Assembly (NCBI GenBank): GCA_021783235.1
Contig: JAJXUD010000011.1
Location: 20,455 to 84,454, forward strand
Source of the DNA: Myxococcales bacterium
GTDB lineage: Bacteria; Myxococcota; Myxococcia; Myxococcales; JAKAPL01
Length of the DNA: 64,000 bases
Direction: 5' to 3'
Shown here: positions 1 to 9,536 of the stretch, in pieces
How the letters are laid out: each line of letters begins with the position of its first letter
Position numbering within the stretch: position 1 is the first letter of the stretch
Position numbers and translations under genes: made by a program
The notes under the pieces: generated by a model
Databases searched by the model: none
What the model saw: only the letters and a program-made list of their open reading frames with translations
What the model was told of the DNA's origin: nothing

Positions 1-1
1 G

Positions 2-2326
2 CTGACGGGCGCCGTCGCCCGCGCGAAGAGCAGCGAGACCGAGCTGCGCGAGCTGCGTGGCCGGCTCGAGCCGCTGCGCCGCTCGCTCGAGGAGGCCGAG
101 AGCGGCCGCGCCGCCGCCGAGGCGCGCGCCCAAGCCGCCCGGGGCGCCGCGGAGAAGGCCGCGGAGGAGCTCGAAGTCGCGCGGCGGGCCCTCGCCGCCG
201 CGGAGACCGAGGCGCACGAGCGACTCGCCGAGGCCGGACGGCTCGCCGCGGAGCGCGATCGGCTGCGGCAGGAGCTCGAGCAGGGCGGCAGCCGTCTCGG
301 CGAGCTCGAGGCCGAGCTCGAGCGGCGCGGCGAGGCGGAGCTGCGCGCGGCGGCCGAGCGCGCGGGGCTGCGCGCGGCCGTCGAGGAGCGAGACGAGCGG
401 CTCGCGCAGCTCGCGGCCGAGCTCCAGTCCCAGAAGGCCGCGGCCGGCGCCCGCCTCTCCGAGCTCGAGGCCGACCTCGTCGCGCTGGTGAACGCGAAGG
501 AGCAGGTCGAGCTCCTCCTCGCCGAGACGCGCCAACGGGTCCGGGATCAGGGCCAGCTCGCGGAGGAGGCGGCACGCCAGATCGATGGGCTGCGGGTCTC
601 CGAAGCGGCCCTGCGCAAGGAGCTCGCCGACGCGCGGGCGCACGCCGAGCGCGGCGTCGCCGAAGCCGAGGCGCTGCGGGCCGCCGAGGCGGGGCTGCGG
701 CGGGAGCTCGCCGACGCGGCCGAGCGGCTGAGAGGGGCGATCGCCGACGCGTCGGACGCCGCCGAGCGCGCCGCCGAGCTCGAGCCGCGGATCGAGGAGG
801 GTCGCGCCCGCGCGGCCCGCCTCGAGCGCGACATCGCGACGCTCGCAGCCGCCGAGTCGCAGGGGCGGGCCCGCGCCGAGATCGCCGAGGCCCGGGCGCA
901 GTCGGTCTCCGAGGCCCTGCGCCGCGTCGAGCAGTCCCAGGCCGACGGGCGCGCCGAGCTCGATCGGCTGCGGGAGGAGCATGCCGCCCGCGAGGCGCTC
1001 CGGCTCGAGACGGCGAGGGCGCTCGAGGCGCAGGCCTCCCAGGCGCGCGAGGCGGCGGGGGCGCTCGCGATCGAGCGCCGCGGCGCCCAGGAGCTGCGCG
1101 AGCGGCTCTCGCGCGCCGACGATCTGCTGCGCGCCGCGCAGGCGCGGGCCGATGCCGCCGAGCGGGAGACTCACGAGCAGGCGGACCGGCTCGAGGCCTC
1201 CGAACGGCGCCTGCGCGAGCTCGACCTGACCGCGTCCGAAGCGGGGCGGCGAATCGCCGAGGCGGACGAACGGGCCACGGCGGCCGAGCGGGCGCTCGCC
1301 GAGGCGAACGAGCGGCTGCGAGCGGCCGAGGGCGGCGCCGGCGTGGCGAACGAGCGGCTCGCCGAGGCCGAGCGGGGGGTCGCGGAGGCGTCGGGGCGCG
1401 CCGCCGCGGCGGAGAAGCGAATCGAGGAGGCCGAGCGACGGCTCTTCCAGGCGGAGTGGCGGGCCGAGGAGGCGGAGCGGCGCGCCGACGGGGCCGAGCG
1501 GCTCGTCAGCGAGGCCAAGGCGGCCGCCGCCGAGGCGACACCCCGCATCGAGGAGCTCGAGCGCGAGCTCGAAGGCGCCCGGCGGCGCGCCGAGAGCGCG
1601 GACGCCGACCGCGAGACCGTCGCGCTCGCGCTCTCCCAGGCGCGCGAGAGCGGGGCGAAGGCCAGCCTCGCGGCCGACGAGGCGCGGGCCGAGCGCGAGG
1701 CCTCGCGGCGACGGATCGAGGAGCTGCTCGAAGGGCAGGAGGCGTTGCGCGCCGAGGCCGACCGGCTGCGGACGGCCCTCGCCTCGGCCGAATCGGGCGC
1801 CGCCGCCCGCGAGGGGCTCGAGGGCGAGGTCGCGCGGCTGAAGGCCGAGCTGCTCGCGGCGCAGCAGCAGCGGCTCCAGGCCATCCGGCCGGTGGTCGCC
1901 GACGACTGGGGCGCCCAGGCCGAGGGCGCGAGCCTGCGCTCGGAGATCGAGCGGCTGCAGGGCCGGATCGCCGAGCTCGGGCGCGAGGTCCAGGAGACCC
2001 GCCGCGAGCTCTCCCTGCGGGCCGAGGAGGCGGCACGCGCGCCGCTGCTCGCCGCCGAGCGCGACCGGCTCGAGGCAGCCCTGGCGGCCGCGCAGGCAGA
2101 GCTGCGGCAGCTCGCCGCCCTACCCAGCGTCATGCTCGGCCAGGCGCTCGCCGCGGTCGGCGAACCCGCGGACGACGTCCTCTCGCTGCGCGCCCAGGCG
2201 GACGCCCGCGAGGAGAAGCTGAACCTCCTGCGCCAGGAGCTCGCCGACCGGACCGACCGGATTGCGCGACTCGCGACCGAGCTCGGCGAAGCCCAGGCGC
2301 GCACGAGCCGATTCGCCGGGAGCTGA
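2..2326 (+). CDS. Coiled-coil protein, 5' end outside window
   Basis: The frame is open from the first base, so the N-terminus lies upstream; 774 residues are visible. Almost the whole stretch is Ala/Glu/Arg/Leu-rich heptad sequence with very few Gly or Pro until about residue 690, which is what an extended coiled coil looks like. No enzymatic motif is visible. The last 80 residues contain a short non-coiled break and then another charged helix (LRAQADAREEKLNLLRQEL). Long coiled coils behind a receiver-like head (FrzS, AglZ) are known in myxobacterial motility, and the C-terminal helix is reminiscent of them, but the head domain is not in the window, so this is only a suggestion. It ends 15 bases before the next gene, which is probably co-transcribed. 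Confidence 0.75.
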   Translation: MTGAVARAKSSETELRELRGRLEPLRRSLEEAESGRAAAEARAQAARGAAEKAAEELEVARRALAAAETEAHERLAEAGRLAAERDRLRQELEQGGSRLGELEAELERRGEAELRAAAERAGLRAAVEERDERLAQLAAELQSQKAAAGARLSELEADLVALVNAKEQVELLLAETRQRVRDQGQLAEEAARQIDGLRVSEAALRKELADARAHAERGVAEAEALRAAEAGLRRELADAAERLRGAIADASDAAERAAELEPRIEEGRARAARLERDIATLAAAESQGRARAEIAEARAQSVSEALRRVEQSQADGRAELDRLREEHAAREALRLETARALEAQASQAREAAGALAIERRGAQELRERLSRADDLLRAAQARADAAERETHEQADRLEASERRLRELDLTASEAGRRIAEADERATAAERALAEANERLRAAEGGAGVANERLAEAERGVAEASGRAAAAEKRIEEAERRLFQAEWRAEEAERRADGAERLVSEAKAAAAEATPRIEELERELEGARRRAESADADRETVALALSQARESGAKASLAADEARAEREASRRRIEELLEGQEALRAEADRLRTALASAESGAAAREGLEGEVARLKAELLAAQQQRLQAIRPVVADDWGAQAEGASLRSEIERLQGRIAELGREVQETRRELSLRAEEAARAPLLAAERDRLEAALAAAQAELRQLAALPSVMLGQALAAVGEPADDVLSLRAQADAREEKLNLLRQELADRTDRIARLATELGEAQARTSRFAGS

Positions 2327-2341
2327 CGCGCGAGGTTCCCC

Positions 2342-4687
2342 GTGGCGTCGTCTGAAAAGAGCCGACTCCAACGGCGGCCGCGCGACCGCGCGGCCCCGGC
2401 CCCCTCCCCCCGCCGCCGGCGCTGGCCCTGGGGGCTCCTGCCCATCGCGGCGCTCGTCGCCTGGGGGCTCTGGCCGTCGGGCCCGACGACCGCTGGCGGC
2501 GGCGCTGGAGCTGCCACGGCCTCGCCTGCGCGGGCGGACGGGGACTCTTCGGACGATGGCGGCGAGGCTCCCGCTGCCGCGGCCTCCCTCGGTGGAAAGG
2601 TCGTCGAGCGGGGCGCGGGCCCGGTGGCGGGGGCGCGCGTCGTCCTCGCCGACGACGCCGACCGGCTGCGGGAGACATCGAGCGGCGACGGCGGCAGCTT
2701 CCACTTCGACGATCTCCCGCCCGGCAACTACCGGCTCCAGGCCGAGGCCGGCGCGCTGACCTGCGATCCGCTGGGGCCGCTCCCCGTCGCGGCGGGGGAC
2801 GACCTGCGCGGCCTCGTGATCGAGCTCTCCCCGGGCGTCCGGCTCGCGGGCCGGGTCCTCGACCTGAGGACCCGCCAGGGCATCGGGGGCGCGACGCTCA
2901 CGGTCGCCGGGAGCGCGATCTCCTCCACCGCCGACCCCGGCGGCCGCTACCTCTTCGCCGCCGTCCCCGCCGGCGATCGGACGATCGTCGCCGAGGCCCA
3001 GGGCTACCTGAAGCGCAGCGTTCGGCTCTCGTACCCGCCGGGCGCCAGCGCCGCCGGGCTCGACCTCTACCTCCGGCGCGCCGCCCACGTCGCGGGCATC
3101 GTGGTCGACCCGGGCGGCACGCCCGTGCCCGGCGCCTCGCTCTGGGCCAGCCGGTACCGGGCGAGCGGCGAGGACGCCCCGCTCGCGCCGCTCGCCCGCG
3201 AGACCGGCCCGGACGGCCGCTTCGCGGCCGACGTCGAGCCCGGCCTCTACCGGCTCGTCGCCCGCTCGCCCGGCTTCGCGGAGGGGCGCAGCGGCGAGCT
3301 CGACCTCGCCGAGGGGAGCTCGCGAGAAGATCTGCGGCTCGCGCTCGCCGCGGGCGGCGAGATCGACGGCACGGTCGTCGACTCCGCCGGCGCGCCCGTG
3401 GCCTCGGGCCGGGTCCAGGCGCTCTTGGCCGACGATCGCTGGCCGGTCGCGGAGACGGCGCTCGGCGCGGGCGGCCGCTTCTCGCTCCACGGCGTCCCGG
3501 CGGGCCACCTCGTCGTGGTGGCGGACGCGGCCCAGGCGCGCGGCGAGGCCGAGGCGAGCCTCGAGTCGGGAGGGCAGGCCCAGGTCGAGATTCGGCTCGG
3601 GGCCGAGACGCTCGAGGGCAGCGTGGACGACGGCTCGGGTAGCCCGGTCGCGGGGGCGCTCGTCGTCGCGAGGCCCGTCGGCCTCGGCGAGGCGGGGGAG
3701 CGTTCGACGCTCTCGGCGGCGAACGGAAGCTTCCACCTCGGCGGGCTCGTCGGAGGTCGCTTCGACGTCGCGGCGAGCAAGGACGACGGCTCCGCCGAGC
3801 TCCGCGGGATCGTGGCGGGCAGCCGCGACGTCCACCTCTCGCTCGCGGTCGGCTCGGTGTCGGGCTGGGTCGAGAGCCCGGACGGCGCCGGGATCACGGA
3901 CTTCACCCTCTCAGCGGAACCCCAGGTCCCGGGGCGGGGCCGGCCGCGCAGCCAGCACGTCTTCGACGCGCGGGGCGAGTTCAAGCTGGTGCTCGCCCCG
4001 GGCAGCTACGTCTTGCGGGCCAGCGCGCCCGGCTACGCCGAGGGGCTGCTGAGCGACGTCTCCGTGGCCGGCCACGAGCCGACCTCGGGCCTTCACCTCC
4101 AGCTTCGACCGTCCGGCACGATCGACGGGCTCGTCCTCGACGCCTCGACCGGAGCGCCGCTCGTGGGCATCCACGTCGCGGTCGACCGCGGCCACGCCTG
4201 GGCCGTGGGCCGGGAGGCGGGCGGCGCCTCGGCGACCAGCGGCCTCGACGGCCGCTTCGCGCTGCGCGACGTCGCGCCGGGCCGCTGGCCGGTCTTCGCC
4301 GACTCGGCGGACTTCGAGCTGGCGGGGCCGCCGCCCGTGGTGGCGGTCGATCCCGGAGCCGACTCGCCGCCGGTCGAGCTGCGGATGCGCCGCGCCGGCA
4401 AGCGCGAGCAGGAGTACGCCGGCATCGGGATGTCGATCTGGCAGCGGGGCGGGAGCAAGTTCGCCGCCGAGGTATTCGAGGGCGGCCCAGCCTTCGAGGC
4501 GGGCGTGCGCGGCGGCGACGAGATCCTCGCCGTCGACGGCGCCGCCGCCCAGTCGCTCGGGCTCCCCGATCTGGTCGCCCGGATCCGCGGCCCGGTGGGG
4601 AGCGAGGTCACGCTCGACATGCAGCGCTCGAACGGCGGCCCCGGCTACGAGGTCGTCGTCCCCCGCGCCGACATCAAGATGTTCTAG
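2342..4687 (+). CDS. Membrane-anchored Cpd-reg repeat protein with C-terminal PDZ domain
   Basis: A 781-residue protein starting at GTG. A basic N-terminus is followed by one membrane segment at about residues 27-44 (WGLLPIAALVAWGLW), so the bulk is expected outside the cytoplasm. From about residue 80 to 690 it consists of roughly seven carboxypeptidase-regulatory-like beta-sandwich repeats, each with the pattern G-V-V-D-x-x-G-x-P-V-x-G-A and a following G-x-F-x-L-x-x-V-P-x-G turn. The final 90 residues form a PDZ domain (GIGMSIWQ, then GGPAFEAGVRGGDEILAVDG). Cpd-reg repeats are structural or adhesive, and PDZ domains bind peptide C-termini. No protease domain is present, so a scaffold or envelope role is more likely than catalysis. 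It follows the coiled-coil gene in the same orientation. Confidence 0.8.
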   Translation: MASSEKSRLQRRPRDRAAPAPSPRRRRWPWGLLPIAALVAWGLWPSGPTTAGGGAGAATASPARADGDSSDDGGEAPAAAASLGGKVVERGAGPVAGARVVLADDADRLRETSSGDGGSFHFDDLPPGNYRLQAEAGALTCDPLGPLPVAAGDDLRGLVIELSPGVRLAGRVLDLRTRQGIGGATLTVAGSAISSTADPGGRYLFAAVPAGDRTIVAEAQGYLKRSVRLSYPPGASAAGLDLYLRRAAHVAGIVVDPGGTPVPGASLWASRYRASGEDAPLAPLARETGPDGRFAADVEPGLYRLVARSPGFAEGRSGELDLAEGSSREDLRLALAAGGEIDGTVVDSAGAPVASGRVQALLADDRWPVAETALGAGGRFSLHGVPAGHLVVVADAAQARGEAEASLESGGQAQVEIRLGAETLEGSVDDGSGSPVAGALVVARPVGLGEAGERSTLSAANGSFHLGGLVGGRFDVAASKDDGSAELRGIVAGSRDVHLSLAVGSVSGWVESPDGAGITDFTLSAEPQVPGRGRPRSQHVFDARGEFKLVLAPGSYVLRASAPGYAEGLLSDVSVAGHEPTSGLHLQLRPSGTIDGLVLDASTGAPLVGIHVAVDRGHAWAVGREAGGASATSGLDGRFALRDVAPGRWPVFADSADFELAGPPPVVAVDPGADSPPVELRMRRAGKREQEYAGIGMSIWQRGGSKFAAEVFEGGPAFEAGVRGGDEILAVDGAAAQSLGLPDLVARIRGPVGSEVTLDMQRSNGGPGYEVVVPRADIKMF

Positions 4688-4693
4688 GCCCCG

Positions 4694-6436
4694 CTAGAGC
4701 AGCTCGCCGCGCTCGCCGAGGAGCAGCTCGCGGACCAGCGGGATCGGCGGGGCCCCCACCGAGAGCAGCGCGTCGTGGAACTTCTCGAGCGAGAAGTCGG
4801 CCCCGAGCTTCTTCTGGTAGTCGTGCCGCAGCTTCTCGATCTCGAGCTTGCCGAGCGCGTAGTAGAGGTAGATCGGATCGGCGGTGCCCCGCTGCGCCTC
4901 TCGAAGGGCGTTGGCGTGCGTCATGTACGCCTCCTTCTCGAAGAAGCGGACGCCGTCCTCGAGGCTCATCCCGCGGGTGTGCATCCGGATGCCGACGAGG
5001 TAGCGGCAGAGCCGGACGAGCGCCCACTGCTCCTCGGAGATCCAGAGCTTCGGGTCGCCGTGGCCGTAGCCCTCCTCGAGCAGCATCTCCTCGGTGTAGT
5101 GGGCCCAGCCCTCGACGAAGGTGTTCGCTGTGACGAGCTTGCGGACGAGGGTCGGGCTCTTCGGGAGCCAGAGGAACTGGACGTAGTGGCCCGGGAAGGC
5201 CTCGTGGATGGCGGTGTTCGCGATGTCGCCCTTCCAGAACGCCTCGAGGTGCTCCTCGCTGCGCTCCGGGGACCAGCCCGCCTCCGGGAGCGTGATGTAG
5301 AAGTAGGCCTCGCGCGCCTTCGGCTCGAGCGGCCCCGGCGTGTCCATCGAGGCGAAGCTGAAGGCGCGCGCGAAGGGCGGCGTCTCGAGCACCTTCGGCA
5401 TGACCTCCGAGGGGACGCCGACGACGTGGTGCGAGACGCAGAACTCGCGCAAGGCGCCGAGCAGCTCCTGCGTCTCGGGCAAGAGCCGCCGTGCCGTCGG
5501 GTGGTCGCGAGTCAGCGAGGCGAGCAGCTCGAGCGGCGGCCTCGTCGGGTCGATCTGCTTCGCCGTCTCGGCGAGCCTCGCCTGCTGGCGGCGCAGCTCC
5601 GCCTCGCCGATCCGCAGGAGGTCGTCGACGGGGAGATCGACCATCTCCTCGTAGAGGAGCTTCTTGCGCCAGAGCTTCTCGCCCAGCCGGAAGTCGCCGT
5701 CGGCCTGCGGGAGGAGGTCCTTCTTCAGCCAGTCCCGGTAGGAGTGCAGGGCCTCCGTCGCGGCCTTGGTCGAGTCGGCGAGCGCCGAGACGAGCGCCGG
5801 GTCGTGCACCGACTCGAAGGCGGTCGGAACGTCGTGGGAGAGAAAGTCGATCGTGCCGTCGACGTCGTCCAGGGCGATCTCGACCCAGAGCTTCGGCGGG
5901 TGGGAGAGGTTGCGCTCGGCGTCGTCGAGCAGCCCTGGGATCGCCTTCTCCCGGGCGACGACGTCGCGCATCCGCTCGTCGAGCGGCGCGAAGTCGCGCC
6001 TCACCAGGCCGAAGACGCCCCAGGAGATCCGGTCGCCGTAGTACGAGGGCTGCCGCTCCCAGGAGCGGACCTCGGCGAGGTCGAGCAGCTCCGCCTGGAT
6101 CGACGAGAGGAGGAGCTCGCGGTCGATCCGGTCGTCTGGCGGCAGGCTCGCGGCCGGCATGGACGAGAGCTCGGCGAGCGAGGCCCGCAGCCGGCTGACC
6201 TCGCGCCCGATGGAGGCACGGGAGAGGTCGGGCATCGCGCTGTCCCGGTCGTGGAGCCCCTGGTCGGTCGCGTCTCCCGGCCGGAAGTCGAAGTAGCCCT
6301 TGAAGTAGCGCTCGACGAAGCGCTGGAAGGCGCGGTGGGAGTAACCGGTCTCGGCGGCGGACGGGGCCTCGGCCTGGGTCGTGGCGCAGCCGAGCGGCAG
6401 CAAGACGCAGAGGGCGAGGAGGTTCGGTCGGGACAA
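4694..6436 (-). CDS. DUF885 family lipoprotein, putative metallopeptidase
   Basis: A 580-residue protein. The start is TTG, chosen because GAAGGAG lies about 7 bases upstream and the sequence after it is a lipoprotein signal ending in LLPLGC. The body has the DUF885 signature: HEAFPGHYVQF near residue 400 (an HExxxGHY-type motif proposed to bind zinc), an acidic ALxEGWAHY-like segment (FVEGWAHYTEE), and the C-terminal QxYYxLGxLxI-type segment (YLYYALGKLEIEKLR). DUF885 proteins resemble M32-like peptidases but few have been assayed. The lipobox implies membrane anchoring outside the cytoplasm. The gene is flanked by the Cpd-reg gene converging on it and the methyltransferase gene upstream on the same strand. 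Confidence 0.85.
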   Translation of the reverse strand: MSRPNLLALCVLLPLGCATTQAEAPSAAETGYSHRAFQRFVERYFKGYFDFRPGDATDQGLHDRDSAMPDLSRASIGREVSRLRASLAELSSMPAASLPPDDRIDRELLLSSIQAELLDLAEVRSWERQPSYYGDRISWGVFGLVRRDFAPLDERMRDVVAREKAIPGLLDDAERNLSHPPKLWVEIALDDVDGTIDFLSHDVPTAFESVHDPALVSALADSTKAATEALHSYRDWLKKDLLPQADGDFRLGEKLWRKKLLYEEMVDLPVDDLLRIGEAELRRQQARLAETAKQIDPTRPPLELLASLTRDHPTARRLLPETQELLGALREFCVSHHVVGVPSEVMPKVLETPPFARAFSFASMDTPGPLEPKAREAYFYITLPEAGWSPERSEEHLEAFWKGDIANTAIHEAFPGHYVQFLWLPKSPTLVRKLVTANTFVEGWAHYTEEMLLEEGYGHGDPKLWISEEQWALVRLCRYLVGIRMHTRGMSLEDGVRFFEKEAYMTHANALREAQRGTADPIYLYYALGKLEIEKLRHDYQKKLGADFSLEKFHDALLSVGAPPIPLVRELLLGERGELL

Positions 6437-6467
6437 GGGCGGCTCCTTCGGGGGAATTTGGTGAGCT

Positions 6468-7361
6468 TCAGAGGATCCGGGCGAGGGCGACGTGGCGGCT
6501 CTCGTCCCGCGCGGCGCGGAGATCGCGCGTGAAGGACGGCGGCAGCAGCCGCCCGGCGAGCGCGCGGTGGGACTCGTCCTTGACCAGGCGGAAGGAGCGT
6601 TCCGAGAGAAAGCCCGCGACCTCGGCGGGCGCGAGCCCGAAGCGGTACGGCTCGCCGACCCGGGCGACGAGCCGGCGGATCGCCGCCTCGGCTCCCCGGG
6701 GCCGCTCGAGCAGCTCCCGGTCGACGTAGGTGAAGGCGAGGAGCGAGCCCGGGGCGGAGAGCGCGCGCACGGCCCCGAGCGTCGCGCCGACGGCGCGGGC
6801 CGTGAGGTAGGGCGTCACGCCCTCCCAGAGGGTGAGGGTCCGCGCGCCGGGGTCGTGGCCGAGCGAGGCGAGCCGCGCCGGCAGCTCGACGAGCGGCATC
6901 GCCTCGAAGTCGAACGGCACGAAGGAGACGGGGGCAGGCGGAGCGCCCATCCGCTCGAGCAGCCGCCGCTTTCGGGCCTGCGTCGCCGGGTGGTCGACCT
7001 CGAAGACTCGGCAGCCCTCGAGCTCGCGCGAAAAGCGCCAGGCGCGCGCGTCGTAGCCCGCGCCGAGCAAGAGGAGCTGCCGGCCGCTCGCGCGCGCGAA
7101 GTCGAGCACGATCTCGTCGAGCGCTCGCGTGCGCAGCTGCATCCAGAGCATCGTCCGTCGCACGGGCCCGACGGCGATGGAAAAGAGCGGCGCGAGCGCC
7201 GGGCGGCGCGAGGCGGCGCGGCGCAGCCGGACGGCGAGCTCGCCGCCGAAGCGAGCGCCGTAAGGATCGTCGCAGAGCCTCGCCTCCCGGGGCAAGAGCG
7301 GCGCGAGGCCTCGCATCGCCGCGACCCAGCCGGCGGTCGCGCTCGGAGCGCCTTGCTTCAC
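6468..7361 (-). CDS. SAM-dependent methyltransferase, TIGR00027-like
   Basis: A 297-residue protein. The GTG start shares a GTGA overlap with the stop of cysE, which fixes the start better than longer in-frame extensions. The N-terminus has the S-x-T-A-x-x-V-A-x-x-R pattern of the leucine carboxyl methyltransferase/TIGR00027 group, followed by DDPYGARF. The SAM-binding core is QLLLLGAGYDARAWRF, with the acidic residue at VFEVDHPATQ and a second site at LTLWEGVTPYL. The methyl acceptor is not known for most family members (polyketides or small acids in actinobacteria), and nothing here identifies it. Translation is probably coupled to cysE. Confidence 0.82.
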   Translation of the reverse strand: MKQGAPSATAGWVAAMRGLAPLLPREARLCDDPYGARFGGELAVRLRRAASRRPALAPLFSIAVGPVRRTMLWMQLRTRALDEIVLDFARASGRQLLLLGAGYDARAWRFSRELEGCRVFEVDHPATQARKRRLLERMGAPPAPVSFVPFDFEAMPLVELPARLASLGHDPGARTLTLWEGVTPYLTARAVGATLGAVRALSAPGSLLAFTYVDRELLERPRGAEAAIRRLVARVGEPYRFGLAPAEVAGFLSERSFRLVKDESHRALAGRLLPPSFTRDLRAARDESRHVALARIL

Positions 7362-8089
7362 CGACGCTTCCGCCTGCCGCGCGGCGGCGACGGCCGGGCT
7401 TCGCGCATCCCCTCGACCGCCCCCTCGAAGGGATCGGCCTCGCCCTCGCCCGCGGCGGGCTTCTGGCCGGCCGCCTCCTCGAGCCGCGCGAGCCGCTGGG
7501 AGAGACGGCCGAGCGCCTCGGCCACGGGGTCCGGGAGATCGGCGTGGGCCACGTCGACGGGACGACTCTGGTGGCGCACGAGTCTGCCGGGGACACCGAC
7601 CACGGTGGCATTGGCCGGAACGTCGCGGATGACCACCGATCCCGAACCGATGCGCGCCCCCTCGCCGACGTCGATCGCGCCCAGGACGCAGGCGTTCGAG
7701 CCGACCACGACGTCCTGGCCGAGCCGAGGGTGGCGCCGCACCCGCGCATGGCTGACGCCGCCGAGGACGACGCCCTTGTAGAGGACGCAGCCGTCGCCGA
7801 CCTCGGCCGTCTCGCCGATGACCACCCCCATGCCGTGGTCGATGAAGACGCCGCGCCCGATCCGCGCGCCCGGATGAATCTCCACCCCCGTCAGAGTGCG
7901 GCCCAGCTGCGAGAGGATCCGAGGCCCGAGGACGAGGCCGCGCCGCCAGAGCGCGTGCGAGATCCGGTGGATCCAGAGCGCGTGGAGGCCGGGGTAGCAG
8001 AGCGCGACCTCGATTCGCCCGCGCGCGGCCGGATCCTGTCGCAGCGCGGCGTCGACGTCCTCGGCGGCCCGTTCGATGAAACCCCACAT
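7358..8089 (-). CDS. cysE: Serine O-acetyltransferase
   Basis: Transfers acetyl from acetyl-CoA to L-serine, the first step of cysteine synthesis, in the cytoplasm. The 243-residue protein starts with MWGFIERAAEDVDAALRQDP and has the short N-terminal helical domain of the bacterial short-form enzyme. The left-handed beta-helix follows, with hexapeptide repeats and the conserved DHGMGVVIGETAEVGD segment carrying the catalytic His/Asp. After the helix there is a charged Ala/Pro/Arg-rich tail of about 60 residues that looks unstructured and is not typical of the family. The stop overlaps the start of the methyltransferase gene. A cystathionine gamma-synthase-like enzyme elsewhere in the window (45137-46300) would use a downstream branch of this pathway. 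Confidence 0.92.
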   Translation of the reverse strand: MWGFIERAAEDVDAALRQDPAARGRIEVALCYPGLHALWIHRISHALWRRGLVLGPRILSQLGRTLTGVEIHPGARIGRGVFIDHGMGVVIGETAEVGDGCVLYKGVVLGGVSHARVRRHPRLGQDVVVGSNACVLGAIDVGEGARIGSGSVVIRDVPANATVVGVPGRLVRHQSRPVDVAHADLPDPVAEALGRLSQRLARLEEAAGQKPAAGEGEADPFEGAVEGMREARPSPPRGRRKRR

Positions 8090-8175
8090 GATCGGCGGCT
8101 CTTGTATCGAACGAATGGGCCGGGGCCAAGGGGGCCCGAACCACGGACCACGAAGGAGCCCGGGCGCCTCGGGGC

Positions 8176-9444
8176 TTACTGCGGCGGGCTGCCCCGGAAG
8201 ATCTGCATCAGGCCGCCCGAGTTCATCTGCAAGAAGAAGCCGAAGCTGAACTTGATCTCGCCATTCGCGTCGACGAGCGCCGGCGGTGGATTCAAGAACG
8301 GCTGGGCGCGCTTGAAGGCGCCCATCGCCTCCTCGTCGAGGAAGTCCACTCCGCAGCTTCGCTCCACCGTCAACTCGCGCACGCCCCCCTCGCGGTCGAG
8401 CGTGATGCTGAGGATGGTGCGCCGGTCCCGCCAGCCGTAGATCTGCCCCGAGGGATCTCGGCGCCGCATGACGCTGCCCGGATCCCAGTGCTCGGCGACG
8501 CTCTGCTTCACCCGGTTGAAGAAGCCGGCGTACTTCCATTCGCGCGTGTTGAGGAAGGTCCCCTCCCCTTCGTCCACGCCCTCGAGGTGGTCGGGGGCCG
8601 GCGCGCCGGCGATCCGGTCGAGGATCGACTGCGACGGCACGAGGTTCAGCTTCGAGCCGGTCCCGCCCGTCCCGAACGCCTGAGCCGACTCCCCTTCTCC
8701 CTTGCCCTCCTGGACCCGGAAGCGGCTCGAGTTGCCATGGACCCCCTCCGTGGCGCTCCGCTCGGGCAGCTCGCCGTTCTTCCCGGGCGCCACCGCGAGC
8801 TGCTGGCGTGGCTTCACGTCGGGGATCTCGAGCTTGTGCCCGCCCTCCCGCGCCCGCTCCGCCTGCCGCTGCTTGCCCACCGACGGCTGGCCGATGGCCA
8901 TCACCTTGTCGCCCGCGTCCTTGCCGGGGAGCTTCTGCGGCTTCGCGACGGTGGTGTGGCGCGGCATCGCATTCTTGTAGAAGGCGCTCTTCTGCTGCGA
9001 CTGCGTCTCACGCTGAACGTGGGTGTTGTACTCGGAGTAGCGGTGGGTGTCGGCCGGGGGATTCGTATCGGGAGTCGGCGCCACGTCGACGATCTGGCCC
9101 GGAATCTTCGGCGGCTCCGGCTTCTTCTCGGCCGGTTTCTGCTCGGGGGCCGGGGTCGCGAGCTGCGGCGCCTGCGTCTGGGGGCCGGCCCGGCGATCGG
9201 TCTCTCCCTCGGCCTGCCGGTTCGCCGCCCACTGTGAGGGCGAGAGATCGAGCATCTGGACCTGCGCGGGAGGCCGGCCCAGCTCGGAGGAGGGCTCGGG
9301 CAGGCTCGCGACGAGGAGACCGAACCCGAGGAGCAGAAGGGCGACGGGGAGCGATCCCAGCGCCGCGAGGACGAGGCGACGCCGGTCCTCGCGCCGGTGG
9401 CGGAGGCGGTAACGGAGGTAAGGCTGCCGCTCGACGACCGGCAT
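8176..9444 (-). CDS. TonB-family energy-transducer-like protein
   Basis: A 422-residue protein preceded by an AGGGAGA ribosome site. After a basic N-terminus there is one membrane helix at about residues 25-47 (LVLAALGSLPVALLLLGFGL). A long Pro/Gln/Lys-rich periplasmic region follows. The C-terminal 110 residues match the TonB_C fold: FFNRVKQSVAEHW, then a strand with ILSITLDREGGVRELTVERS, then DFLDEEAMGAFKRAQPFLNPP. The length of the linker exceeds classical TonB (about 240 residues) and resembles the AgmX/gliding-type TonB relatives of myxobacteria. No exbB/exbD or receptor gene is adjacent, so whether it energises a transporter or another envelope complex is unknown. Confidence 0.82.
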   Translation of the reverse strand: MPVVERQPYLRYRLRHRREDRRRLVLAALGSLPVALLLLGFGLLVASLPEPSSELGRPPAQVQMLDLSPSQWAANRQAEGETDRRAGPQTQAPQLATPAPEQKPAEKKPEPPKIPGQIVDVAPTPDTNPPADTHRYSEYNTHVQRETQSQQKSAFYKNAMPRHTTVAKPQKLPGKDAGDKVMAIGQPSVGKQRQAERAREGGHKLEIPDVKPRQQLAVAPGKNGELPERSATEGVHGNSSRFRVQEGKGEGESAQAFGTGGTGSKLNLVPSQSILDRIAGAPAPDHLEGVDEGEGTFLNTREWKYAGFFNRVKQSVAEHWDPGSVMRRRDPSGQIYGWRDRRTILSITLDREGGVRELTVERSCGVDFLDEEAMGAFKRAQPFLNPPPALVDANGEIKFSFGFFLQMNSGGLMQIFRGSPPQ

Positions 9445-9536
9445 CAGTCTCCCTGTGACGGAGAATCCATGGGGAGTCTAGCAGCCCCACCAACGTTATT
9501 CATGCCAGCAGTCATGGGGGTGCTGACGATCTGGGG